Under the pieces are notes generated by a model. It ran no database searches and had not been told where the DNA came from. It saw only the letters and a program-made list of their open reading frames with translations. Both the position numbers and the translations under genes were made by a program. From Membranipora membranacea (lineage: Eukaryota > Bryozoa > Gymnolaemata > Cheilostomatida > Membraniporidae), in the NCBI GenBank assembly GCA_914767715.1, contig OU612065.1:37572001-37636000 (forward strand): a DNA stretch of 64,000 nt, given 5' to 3'. This document shows positions 45,930 through 55,932 of the stretch, in pieces. The first letter of the stretch is position 1; each line of letters opens with the position of its first letter.

Positions 45930-47510
45930 AATAAAACAGGATAGGGTGTGGAATAGGAGAAGGATCCCACTTAACTGTCAGCCTATGAAAGAGAGAACAT
46001 GTTCATCTTTAGTCCAAACTGCCAATGTCTCTGTTTATTGCATCAGCCTGAATATCAGAGCTTTCAATTAGGGTAATCCAATATTAAAAGCCTTCCTAAA
46101 CATGTGGATTGCTACTGTTCAAAGGTTATCAATCTGCTTTCTGTATAGGCTTGCAGGTTGGTTTCCCGACAACAAATGCAGTCGCAATGCTTCGCAATGC
46201 TTCGCAATTAGTAATAAATGATATTTAAATTAAGATATTAATTTGCTTCAGGCAAAATCTAGTGAAGAAATGCTTAAACATTACTGCATTCTCTACATGA
46301 CTGGAATGAAACGAAAAGAATATCTGACATAAACTTTTACAGACAGCTAGCTAGGTGTATATTGGATCAAACACGATCATATATTCAATGTATACTGGAT
46401 CCTGTTGTGTGTTTGCTGATACATCCAAAGAGCTGATGTAATCTAGCAACTATAATGCTCAAAATACCTTGTTTTGACTAAAAATTTGCAATATCCATGT
46501 TTGAAATGGACTTCAATTAAAACTCATCGGCCAAACTTATCAAGATTGCTATGTCAATATGGGCAATGAGCCTGCCTTACACCCATCACTCACAAATTTA
46601 CTCTTATGAGAATTAAGTTTCAATTTATTTTGGGTGACCAGAAACTTGAAATGATGCTTTATTATACCTCAATTGTTCGGCATCCTGTGATTTTAGAAAG
46701 AAGCCATAATATGCCACTTCACAGTCACTGACATAAGGCCTTCCAATCCTAAACCCTGACATCAATGATGTCACTGTCCTACACAGGATCTTGACACAAC
46801 AGCCTTTACTTAAGAATCTAGTACCAAGAAATAATATTAGTTCCGCAGAAATAGGAAAGAGGGATATTACCAAGTAGACTTCAAGCACCAAATGCAGTCA
46901 CAGCAACAAAATTTGCAGGAATTCAAATTAGATACTTTCTTTTGATGCCCTCTTCTCAGTAGAACTTGAACAGGGTGTGGCATAAAAAAACAGGTTTTTG
47001 GTAATACAGACAAAAAACATATGCAAAATGCCAAAGTCTGATCATGTCTTGCCGCTGCAGAGGGTGAGACCATGCTGGCATGCTTATTAGAGCAAGATGT
47101 GGGGACCATTGATTATCTTTTATCATCAGGGTCATTTCATAAGGCTGTGATGTCAGGTCTCTGGAACCAAGGCCTGATAACCGTGGTCATTTGTTAGAGT
47201 CTTGATTAGCTAACAAAATTGAAAATGGATTGCTGGGTGAAAGAATTACATTACACACTTTTGAAGCAAGTTAATATCATACCCTGTAATAACTACAAAC
47301 TTATTTTGATAATTTGGCAAAGTGATGGTTCGAAAAGGAAACTCAAAACTGTCAGCTACTAATCACTTTAATTAGACCTACACTTCCAAAGACCTGACAT
47401 CAAGGATATAACACCCTTACACAATGTCATTGATGACTATTGCCTTTTGAACTATATTTGGTTCATGTGTATTTCAGATAAACTTTATGATGTGTTCAGC
47501 ATTTGTTAAT
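45930..47510 (+). repeat. Degenerate A/B-like unit without a gene
   Basis: Diverged similarity to unit flanks. 45940-45991 resembles the B promoter (ACAGGATA, GGAATAG, GATCC, CTGTCAGCCTATGAAAG). 46560-46830 resembles 1780-2010 in order (CACACCCA-like, TTTTGGTGACCAGAAA, ATTATTCGGCA, CCATAATATGCCACTTCA, CACTGACATAAGG). 46960-47210 resembles 2400-2760. No Gly/Asn-rich exon was found between them. An older copy than the others. Confidence 0.6.
46757..46773 (-). repeat. Recurrent palindromic motif, perfect copy in degenerate unit
   Basis: TGACATCAATGATGTCA, flanked by AAGGCCTT and the CAGTCACTGACATAAGG block. A perfect inverted repeat although the surrounding unit is much diverged. Another partial copy is at 47395-47411. 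Confidence 0.7.
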
Positions 47511-48198
47511 AAATTTAATTCTTTCATTCCTTCCTGCCATTGAGACGAAATGGCAACAGTTTGAAATGTCATCATCGATATTCTTGATATGAAGAAATCT
47601 GATGGGATTTAAACAATACTAACACTTGGAAATTGAGAACTCCCAAGTTAATAACCCAAGTTCAATAAATTTAGTTACCAAAATATGTGCTCGCCATTGC
47701 TCAATACTGCATCAACCCTTAATATGGTCAGAAGTGGAAATGTAGCTCTGCTATAGCGTGGCGTAATGAACATAACCTCCTTTGACCGACAGGTACATTA
47801 CGAATCTTCAAGGTAAAACACTGTCTTCCAGAAAGTGATCAACTGTTTTTGGGCCGAAACTTTCCAAGACCTGACATAAAGGATGTGACTGCTAACTAAT
47901 GATAATTGTTCGAAGTTCAATGTTTTCCACACATTTAGTTAAATTAGTCTAGATCTTATCACCAGGGCCGAGATCAGGCTAGCAGGATTTATATTACTAG
48001 TTTTGGTAATATTTCACTTAATAACACAGCTAAGCTTCTAACTGGCAATTGTATAATCCACTAACAAAATGCCTGTCTGTCATGTCACAATGATTCGTTT
48101 AGGCAACACTGCCCCTTTCAGTAGAACATTCAGTCTCATGAGACAGAATTGATTAAAATTGAATAACCATTTTTGTTAATAACAATTGAGAAATGCTG

Positions 48199-48215
48199 TG
48201 ACATCCTTGATGTCT
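48199..48215 (+). repeat. Recurrent palindromic motif, B-proximal copy
   Basis: TGACATCCTTGATGTCT followed by AGTCATAAAACGTGTAGGCC, about 215 bases before the B3 TATA-like box at 48428-48435. Confidence 0.65.
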
Positions 48216-48612
48216 AGTCATAAAACGTGTAGGCCTGATTGCTGTGATTATCATTTGACATATTTCAACATGCCAGTGGTACAGGAAACAGTGAAGTATC
48301 AATGGCATCATTAATGTTTTTTTTTATTTTAAAAACCTTGTTATCACTATGTGTTCGTGATTAAATCGGTCAACATAATACAGGACATAGAATGGAATAG
48401 CAGAATGATCCGGCTTTACTGTCAGGCTATAAAAATACCATCTCCATCTCAACCAAGGTAAGGTAATTTTAATTTGCGGTTTGTCTTTTTTATGAAATAA
48501 CATGTCCACTCATCTTAACAAAGCAAAGACAACAAGCAATTTTGTATATTTACTTTTCTTCCGTCACAATTTGAAATACGCTTTCTTTCTTTCAAAATAT
48601 CTTGCCATCACC

Positions 48613-48735
48613 ATGCTTGCACGGAGAGCACTCATCCTTCTTGTTGTTGCTGTGGCTGTCACCCAGTGTGGAGGTAAATCTAGTAGCGGTTCTAATGGAA
48701 ACGAAAACTCAGGAGGCGGATCTAACGATAATTGA
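48613..48735 (+). pseudogene. B3: secreted-peptide relative with early stop
   Basis: Has the ATG that B1 and B2 lost and a normal leader (MLARRALILLVVAVAVTQCG). It stops after 40 codons at TGA 48733-48735, where a substitution changes the repeat, with a shift in the A-run just after. The remaining NNSGGGTNNGGNGGYVS is in another frame ending at 48799. The splice acceptor is also mutated: TTTCAA replaces TTTCAG before the coding exon. A polyadenylation signal is kept at 48906-48911. The retained ATG shows the start loss in B1/B2 is derived. Confidence 0.75.
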
Positions 48736-51700
48736 AACGGAAAAAAACAACTCAGGAGGAGGTACCAACAATGGTGGAAACGGAGGATATGTTTCATAAT
48801 CAGAAAAGCCTGATCATGACTGAAAATGTTGAACGTGTAACTACATTACATATTTTTGTTTTGTTGACCATGAAATTGATCAAACTGTATCCACTTAATG
48901 CTTATTAATAAAGCAAAAGCAAAAACATCTTGCTGATTCACTATAACGTGCATATGGTACAAGAAGACTTATACTCGCTAGATTTTACTCAACTAGGTGT
49001 AGATATCAACCTATATATGACTGCCCTGTCTATTTTTGTTGCAAAAATTTGTTACGCTCACCGATGAAAGATATTCATCTCTCTGAGCATGCCTGAACAG
49101 TGTAGAGCCAAGTCCATCCATCTAGAGTTTCCTCGCCCATCCAACAAAAGAAGCGGTTCGATAAATGCCACTTATGCAGCTACCATCAGCCACTAAATTT
49201 TCTGACCGTCAATCAAAACCTCTTTTCTATTGGTTTATGCCAAACCAGTTCTGATTGATTGCCCAATTATGTTGACTTTCAGACACCCCTGTGAGATAGT
49301 ATCAATATATGGATGCATGTATGAAGGGGAAATATGGATTGGGAGAAAGGTTCTCAAGCAATTCAATTGAAAGGAAAATGATGTTAAAAGAATAACCTGC
49401 CCTCAAACTTTTTGAGATTACCTCACATGATGGAAAATTTTGCTTATTTAGTAAAAGTGATAGCAAAGTTGCAAATGATATCATACACTGAGTATTTAAA
49501 AAAAACCAACATTTACTGTTGATATTTTCAGTTTGAATAATCTAAACCAGGTCGCTAAATTCAAATGGGTGAGAATTTTCATCCTGTAGGGCATTGTGTA
49601 TAGGTTGTGCTTGCAAAATATGAGTACCTGCAGCTCAACTCAAATCCGATGGCTCTCTGTTGAATCTCTTCAATGCATTACTAAGTCACAGAAGAGAGCA
49701 AGAATGGTTCAGAGTTTGCTACCTTTGATAATTTGAGTCAGACAAAGCCGTACCGTATCGAGCAAAATGTTGCGGCCCCTGGCCAATTGTATATATTTTG
49801 GCTGAATATTGAGTGTTTACTATTTAGATATAACCAGTAAGCAACTATTAAGATCAAATAATATATAAAGCCATGCAATACACAAGGGTCAAGGTGATTT
49901 GTTTGTGTTGTAACCACTGCCTGCTGGGTGTTTTTTCATAGCCAAGAGAAAGAAACATGAAGAACAAAGACTAAGATGCTTAAGCATTTAGTTGACAAAA
50001 TACATTTAAAATTAAACCTTACTCATGACCCATCAGTGTTTTCTACCTTTGGATTACATGTCTGACAGGTGGAAAGATCAGATGCAGTTAATTTAGTATT
50101 ATACAAAACCCTAAACTTTCAATAAACGTTTCACCATCACTTTTATGTTCAACCATTATAAATTGTGAAAAATCAAACTAGACAATTAACAGTAGTACTA
50201 CTACTTCGAAATATCTGTCTGTACCAAAATAATGACTGTGACTGCATGAGAAAGAAGTTGGAAACCACCAGTTGATATTGCGGATGAAACACTAAATGCG
50301 CTCAAGGATGAACTTTTCATCGAAGTTACAATCAATATATTTTCAATCTGTAAACCCATCTCTGTGATATCTCAATGCTCAAAGCTTTGGTAAAATTAAG
50401 TGAAACATTAAGGGTTTTAACAAATAGGAAAACGAGAATGACAAGAAGAACAATGATTTAAATAAATAAATGCTGAGGAATCTCAAATATGAAGGTTACC
50501 ACACCTCACCATGAGTAAATAGCCAAAATTAGAACTGGAAATCTCCCTGGTATCATATATTTTAGGTCAACAACGAACCTGGGAGGAATTCAAACATGGA
50601 AGTGGTACAGAATGCCAAATGCAAAATCTATAAAAAACAACGATTATGGTTTCACCAATTATTGAGCAATGAATCGTTTACACAATGTGGTGTAAAAAAA
50701 AGTGCAAGTTGACACTTGATCTTGCTCCTAAAAAGCGGCCATGAAATTTGGTTTTCAGAACAGAACAGTGAATGACTAGAGAGGGTATCTGTGAAATCGT
50801 AATCATATATATTCAGACAATTGTTGACAATAAATTTAATATAGATCTATCTGATTGATTCTTATGAATAAATACATTTCAATGAATATTGACAAAATTT
50901 TGCTCATTGATATTGTTACTTAGCTAGAACACACAAAACCGGTGATGCTATTGACAATCGCATTCGCAATAAAGCCTGGAGGTTAGAGACTACACTACTG
51001 CAGCCATGCTCAACCTTGGCCAAATTGGTCATATTGTTCGGCCAAATGCACCCTTACAACAGATAAAAGTTGGGACATTTTTCACATCTTGTTGAAAAGT
51101 AAAAGATATATAGGAAATTCTGCAGTATTCGGTCACAACAGATATATCAGGAAGCACACATAGAAAAGTTCAATTGTTGCTCTAGGAATTATACTGGCAC
51201 TACCGTTTTCATTGGGAAATTTCTATCATTATTATAATGTTTGGAGCTCACCAACAAATATAAAACCAAAACATGTGAGTTATCCTCCAGCACTACAGCT
51301 TGCCTCGAAACATACCTCCACACCCATATGGGCAAGGCTTGAAAACATTGCCTTGTTTCTTGTATCAAAAGCTGTAAGAGTGGCCACTTTTCTTAAGGTA
51401 CCATACCAATGGTTTGGATTAAAGATTATATTATATTATTTCACATGCCATGTTTTAAATTGGTTGCAGAGGGGCCAAGGATTTGACCCTGTGAGGTTTC
51501 ACTGTCAACACGGTCATGGTGTCCCATCTTTAATATCATCTGATTTAATATGTTCATGTTGCTCTGTGATGATCATTAAATTCGAATATTGAGAAAACTT
51601 GCTTGCACAAAAACTTTTCTTCTTATCCTATTCACGGAGATTCTAGCAAAATCACATATTTTCTTGACTGTAAAACCTCAACTTCTCTGTAAGCAGTTAA

Positions 51701-52803
51701 TTCAAGCTCCGGTTCCACCCCTTAGGACTTCCATGTGATCTTTCAAATCATTAGCCAAATTTGCTGATGGCCATTTACAGACCTCCGAAATAAGTTCACT
51801 GAATTCCAATTCAAAGTATCAAACAGACAAACGATCAGATAGAATTTAATGTTCCTGTAATTCAATTGTGACTCAAAGATTCATGTGTCGGATTGCTCTT
51901 TAGTTTTTTTCCCAAATAGGGCTGGAATGCCTAATAACCACCTTTGTTTCAAAATAATTTCTTGGGAGGCCCAATACCACCAGTCCTAGCGCCTGGTCCT
52001 ACCACTTTAAAACCCACAGATACAGGCCTGGATATTTCCCATTCTTATCTGTATCTCAAGTAAAATTTGCCAAAAAAATCTGCGACCAATTGGTATGCTG
52101 CAAACAAAATTTTGCCGAAGCCGAAAAAAGGTTGGACATGCATGCACTAGACGACCCTCTCATAACATTTAAAAAAATTACCATCAGAGAGGTGTTGAAA
52201 TATCAAACATGGAACTAGTCTGGGAAAGAACTGCTTTCGCTCCAGAGTAGAAGCCATTCTTAATAAATGATTTAATAGTGAAGCAGTAGTATTTTATTTT
52301 ATATTTTTGTTACCATACATTCATATCATATTTTTATCAGCTCAGATCGTTCATCAGCAGGAAGTATTTTGTTTGTTTACATCGACGTTCCTTATATAAC
52401 ATAAACTGAGCTGAGACCTCATTTACTCCAAGTTTTTTAATCTGTGATTAACTCTTTTTCTAAGAGAGAGACAGCTATATAGTTATTTTCATCAAAAGAT
52501 TCAGCTATTTTTTTCTCCAATTATTCTCTTCATCAATATACAGGCAGCTGGGATGAACAGCGGATTATCTCTGGTTTGGATAATCCGATCAAAACCCCCT
52601 CGATTGTACCATGATATAGATCGTGTCAAACAAATTCCTGAAGGCTTTTTCATCCTAGTCGTTTTAGAAATTATATCCGTTTCCGATCACAGCTGATTAT
52701 TTTAATTAATCCTATTTAATCAACGCCTTATTGAGTTTCAAGCAGTATCTACTGGTACTGTATGTACGTTATATAGAATGAGCGATATGTTATTTGCTTT
52801 TGC

Positions 52804-52809
52804 TTTATT
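52804..52809 (-). terminator. Polyadenylation signal of A6
   Basis: AATAAA on the minus strand, kept although the base before it and the alternative-frame stop differ (ATCAAGTGG context). Confidence 0.6.
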
Positions 52810-52895
52810 AATCAAGTGGATCAAGTGGATATGGTTTGGTCATTTTCATGGCCATCAAAACAAAAATGTGTTTTATAATTTTAAGTACAGCATTT

Positions 52896-53141
52896 TCAGT
52901 CATGATCAGGCCTCTCCGATTTTGAAACATATCCTCGACTTCCACCATTGTTGTTACCGTTGCCGTTACCGTTGGTACCTCCTCCTGAGTTGTTGTTTCC
53001 GTTTCCATTACCGTTAGATCCGCCTCCTGAGTTTCCGTTACCATTTCCGTTTCCATTAGAACCGCTGTTAGATCTTTTACCTCCACACTGTGCAACAGCC
53101 ACAGCGACAACTAGAAGGACGAGTACTCTCAGTGCAAGCAT
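52896..53141 (-). CDS. A6: secreted-peptide copy with lost stop
   Basis: 81 residues. Same leader, Cys19 and repeat as A1, with Asn for Ser at residue 25 (KRSNSGS). The usual stop after SRGYVS is changed from TAA to AAA, so translation adds KSERPDHD before a TGA. Gene model: TATA 53487-53494, exon-1 donor at 53415 (AATCAG/GTTAGC), acceptor before 53160. The charged eight-residue tail is unlike the neutral tail of the other copies. Probably still expressed, as the promoter and splice sites are intact. Confidence 0.7.
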   Translation of the reverse strand: MLALRVLVLLVVAVAVAQCGGKRSNSGSNGNGNGNGNSGGGSNGNGNGNNNSGGGTNGNGNGNNNGGSRGYVSKSERPDHD

Positions 53142-53486
53142 TGTAATGGTGGGATATATCCTATATAATAAACGATATGTACAAATGAACATTATTATTG
53201 TATATTAACTTTATGTTTGGTTAGACTCATTCGTTGAGAAGTTCTACAAAATTCAGAAAAAATTAAAATAAAAACCAATAATTATGAACACTATAATGCA
53301 GGTCAGAAAATTGTAAAAACTATTCTTGCTGTCCGCGTTTTTGTAAAATCTGATGAGAGAATAATGTGTTGTCGTCAATAACAGACATAGTATTATATTA
53401 CATTAATGGCTAACCTGATTTGAGGTGGAGACTCTGTTACTTGAGTGATGAACAGTGTTCTGTGACTTATCCTCCCAACATCACAT

Positions 53487-53494
53487 CTTTTATA
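53487..53494 (-). promoter_or_regulatory. TATA box of A6
   Basis: TATAAAAG on the minus strand; the upstream base context differs slightly (AGCTTATAAAAG rather than GGCCTATAAAAG). Confidence 0.7.
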
Positions 53495-54585
53495 AGCTGA
53501 CATTCAAGCGATTTCTGCTGATGTCACCAAAGAGTTGAAGGAAGCTTGTAATCAGTGGCTATTGTGACAACTTATTTTCAGTATCATTTACAGAAAAAAC
53601 TTGTATTCTGACTTCCTAGTCTATAGTCATCAATGAGCGCCGCTTCAAATAATTATTATATGATATCCTTTTCCGAAGTGAATCGTTATTTTAAAGTTTT
53701 TAAAAGAAGCTTTGTCACTCATAGAACCAAAACTACCTAACTTCAAGTGTCGATTCATGGGCAGGGGTGTCTGCAAGGTATCAAGAATAGCAGGGTGTTT
53801 CAGGAGTTTCTAATGATCAATGTTCGCTAAATATTGTTCTGATAAGCTTGCCGGCATGGTCTCATCCTCACACAAAACAGCAGCAGCAAAACACAAACAG
53901 ACAGCTTTGCGTCTATTTCACATGGAAGACAAAGCCAAAATCAGTGAATTTGAAGATATTGTTGAGGTTTTTCAGTCAGTATCACTAAAAACATATTTTT
54001 ATACCACACCTTAACCAAGTTCTGCTGACATTACCAAGCATATTTAAGGTAGCAACCCTATTCACTGCTCATCAATTGGTACCAACATGACAGTGTCCTT
54101 GTCAAATATATTATTAATGCAATTGTGATATGTTTTGAAATATTTTGTTAAGATTTTCAAATTTTCTTTGCCACCTCCATGTGATGCCTAGTTAATTGAG
54201 ACAACCCATGTGAAAATTGGGGAGGGGCAACAGAAAGTATCTAATAATCAATTTGAATTCCTGCAAACTATGTTGCTGTGACTGAAATCTGTGCTTTAAG
54301 TCTACTCGGTATTTTGTTCACGATTTAAAAGGCCCATTTTGGCTTTTGTGCGGTATTTACAGAGATCATATTATGATCACAAGATATTTCTGTCCGGCTG
54401 ATACTTATTCTCGGTATGTGTGCTGTGTCAAGAATCTGTGAAAAACTATGACATCCTTGAATTCTGGATGGTAAGACCTTATGTCAGTGATTATGAAGTG
54501 GCAGATTATCGCTTCCCTTCCGTTATGTCAATGCCACTGCTAATCACAAAATGCTGAATAATAGATTAAGAGAAATTCTACTATC

Positions 54586-55932
54586 ATGGCGCTTGGTTTG
54601 AATAAATCAGGCAAAAGATTTAAATTTTATGCTGTCATTGCTGGGCATAAAGTTGGACTATATAACAATTGGGATACTGCCAATCTCCAAGTGAACGGCT
54701 ACAGTGGAAATAAACACAAAGGGTATGAGACGGAGGCAGCTGCTTTAAAATATCTTAAAACAACTGGAGGCATATCAAATCCAATCGAATATTATACCAA
54801 AGTATCTACAAAGGATGCTAGTACCGGATTAGGCACAAGCAGCGACAGCAACAAAACATCAACATCCACAGGCCCTTCTACACCGCTTTCCACGATGACA
54901 ACAGAGAACATGGACACTTATTCACTGCAAGCAGAGTCTGACCTGGACCACTGCCAATCATGCCAGAAAATGCTGAGTATCATCGAAATTATGTCTGACA
55001 GACTAGAGCAGATGCATGCTAAGCTAGAAGCATTCTCTATACCAAATGAAAACCCCATTGGGAGAGCAGTTCAAGTCATGTCAGAGAAACTAGACATGAT
55101 GGAGGCCAAACTTGACAAAGTCTCCTCACCCCCAGCTGATTATCGTCAGGCAGTAATGAGAAATATCCAACAACCGATTCCGCCTAAGTCAGCTTTCACT
55201 GAACAAAGAAACCAATATCACCAATCTCTCAACCAACGAGAACAACCTCAACAGACACAACAACGACAGCAACAGCACCAACAGCAACAACAGCAGCAAC
55301 AACAGCAGCAAAAGCAACAACAGCAGCAACAAGCACAACAACAACGTCAAGATCAGCGCCTTACACAACCACCAAAAAGTCAATATACTGACAAATCTAC
55401 CCCTGAATTCGACCATGAAAAATGCTTTATAATACACAGTACAAAACAGGACTTCACGTCAATCAGTCAGGATGACGTGAGAAAAGCAATCGGCAAATTA
55501 AACGGACCAACGATGATTGACCTTATCAAGCGATACAAGTTCAACTCGGCAGACCCGAAATTCATAATACAGATAACAAAACCTGAACAAGTAGATATAA
55601 TAATAAAAAAATGGGAAGCTGAAGCACTTGGAGGCTCATCAGCAAGACGACCCATTAAACCGAGCCAACATGTTGGCATCATCAAAGATGTTCCTATTTA
55701 CATAATGAATGAAGACCTCCAACAAGAGGTCCAAACAGTATTCAAAGACGCTACAGTGTACCGAATGAGGACCAAAGATGGCACTAACCCTCTACGAACT
55801 GCAAAAGTTAACTTCAATGATGAAACACAGCTAGGAAATGCACTGGCAAACGGCATAACCTTTAACAAGCATCAGCTTTTGTTTCGAGTAGAGAAACCGT
55901 ACGTCTTCCCTCCCAGGACCTACAATGGCTAA
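54586..55932 (+). CDS. LINE ORF1 protein with RNase H1-type hybrid-binding domain
   Basis: 448 residues. Residues 12-58 (KFYAVIAGHKVGLYNNW, then VNGYSGNKHKGYET, then AAALKYL) match the RNase H1 N-terminal/viroplasmin-like fold, which binds RNA-DNA hybrids or dsRNA. Then come a Ser/Thr-rich linker with a C-x2-C (about 122-125), a helical, probably coiled-coil segment (about 126-180), a Gln-rich run (about 210-256), and a C-terminal part (about 270-445) with two beta-alpha modules (KCFIIHST; VGIIKDVPIYIMNEDLQ) like the RRM-type part of LINE gag-like proteins. No CCHC knuckle is seen. Probable role: binding element RNA in the ribonucleoprotein. Overlaps ORF2 by 8 bases. Confidence 0.75.
   Translation: MALGLNKSGKRFKFYAVIAGHKVGLYNNWDTANLQVNGYSGNKHKGYETEAAALKYLKTTGGISNPIEYYTKVSTKDASTGLGTSSDSNKTSTSTGPSTPLSTMTTENMDTYSLQAESDLDHCQSCQKMLSIIEIMSDRLEQMHAKLEAFSIPNENPIGRAVQVMSEKLDMMEAKLDKVSSPPADYRQAVMRNIQQPIPPKSAFTEQRNQYHQSLNQREQPQQTQQRQQQHQQQQQQQQQQQKQQQQQQAQQQRQDQRLTQPPKSQYTDKSTPEFDHEKCFIIHSTKQDFTSISQDDVRKAIGKLNGPTMIDLIKRYKFNSADPKFIIQITKPEQVDIIIKKWEAEALGGSSARRPIKPSQHVGIIKDVPIYIMNEDLQQEVQTVFKDATVYRMRTKDGTNPLRTAKVNFNDETQLGNALANGITFNKHQLLFRVEKPYVFPPRTYNG

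Larger units (their letters stand above)
47740..51890 (+). repeat. Type-B unit, + copy in block 3
   Basis: Matches about 5130-7840 in the same orientation, then continues as the reverse complement of 25376-26270 and 10470-11060. Contains B3. Open frames in 51200-51600 are not convincing genes. Confidence 0.8.

Noticed and set aside
46625-47109. Minus-strand frames in the degenerate unit
   Set aside because: No domain, and the homologous intact flanks are non-coding.
51212-51592. 126-codon open frame in the B flank
   Set aside because: The inverted counterpart at 25640-25920 does not preserve it as a protein, and it has no ATG start, domain or splice support.
55189-55437. Leu-rich minus-strand frame in the LINE
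   Set aside because: Antisense of the Gln-rich run of ORF1.
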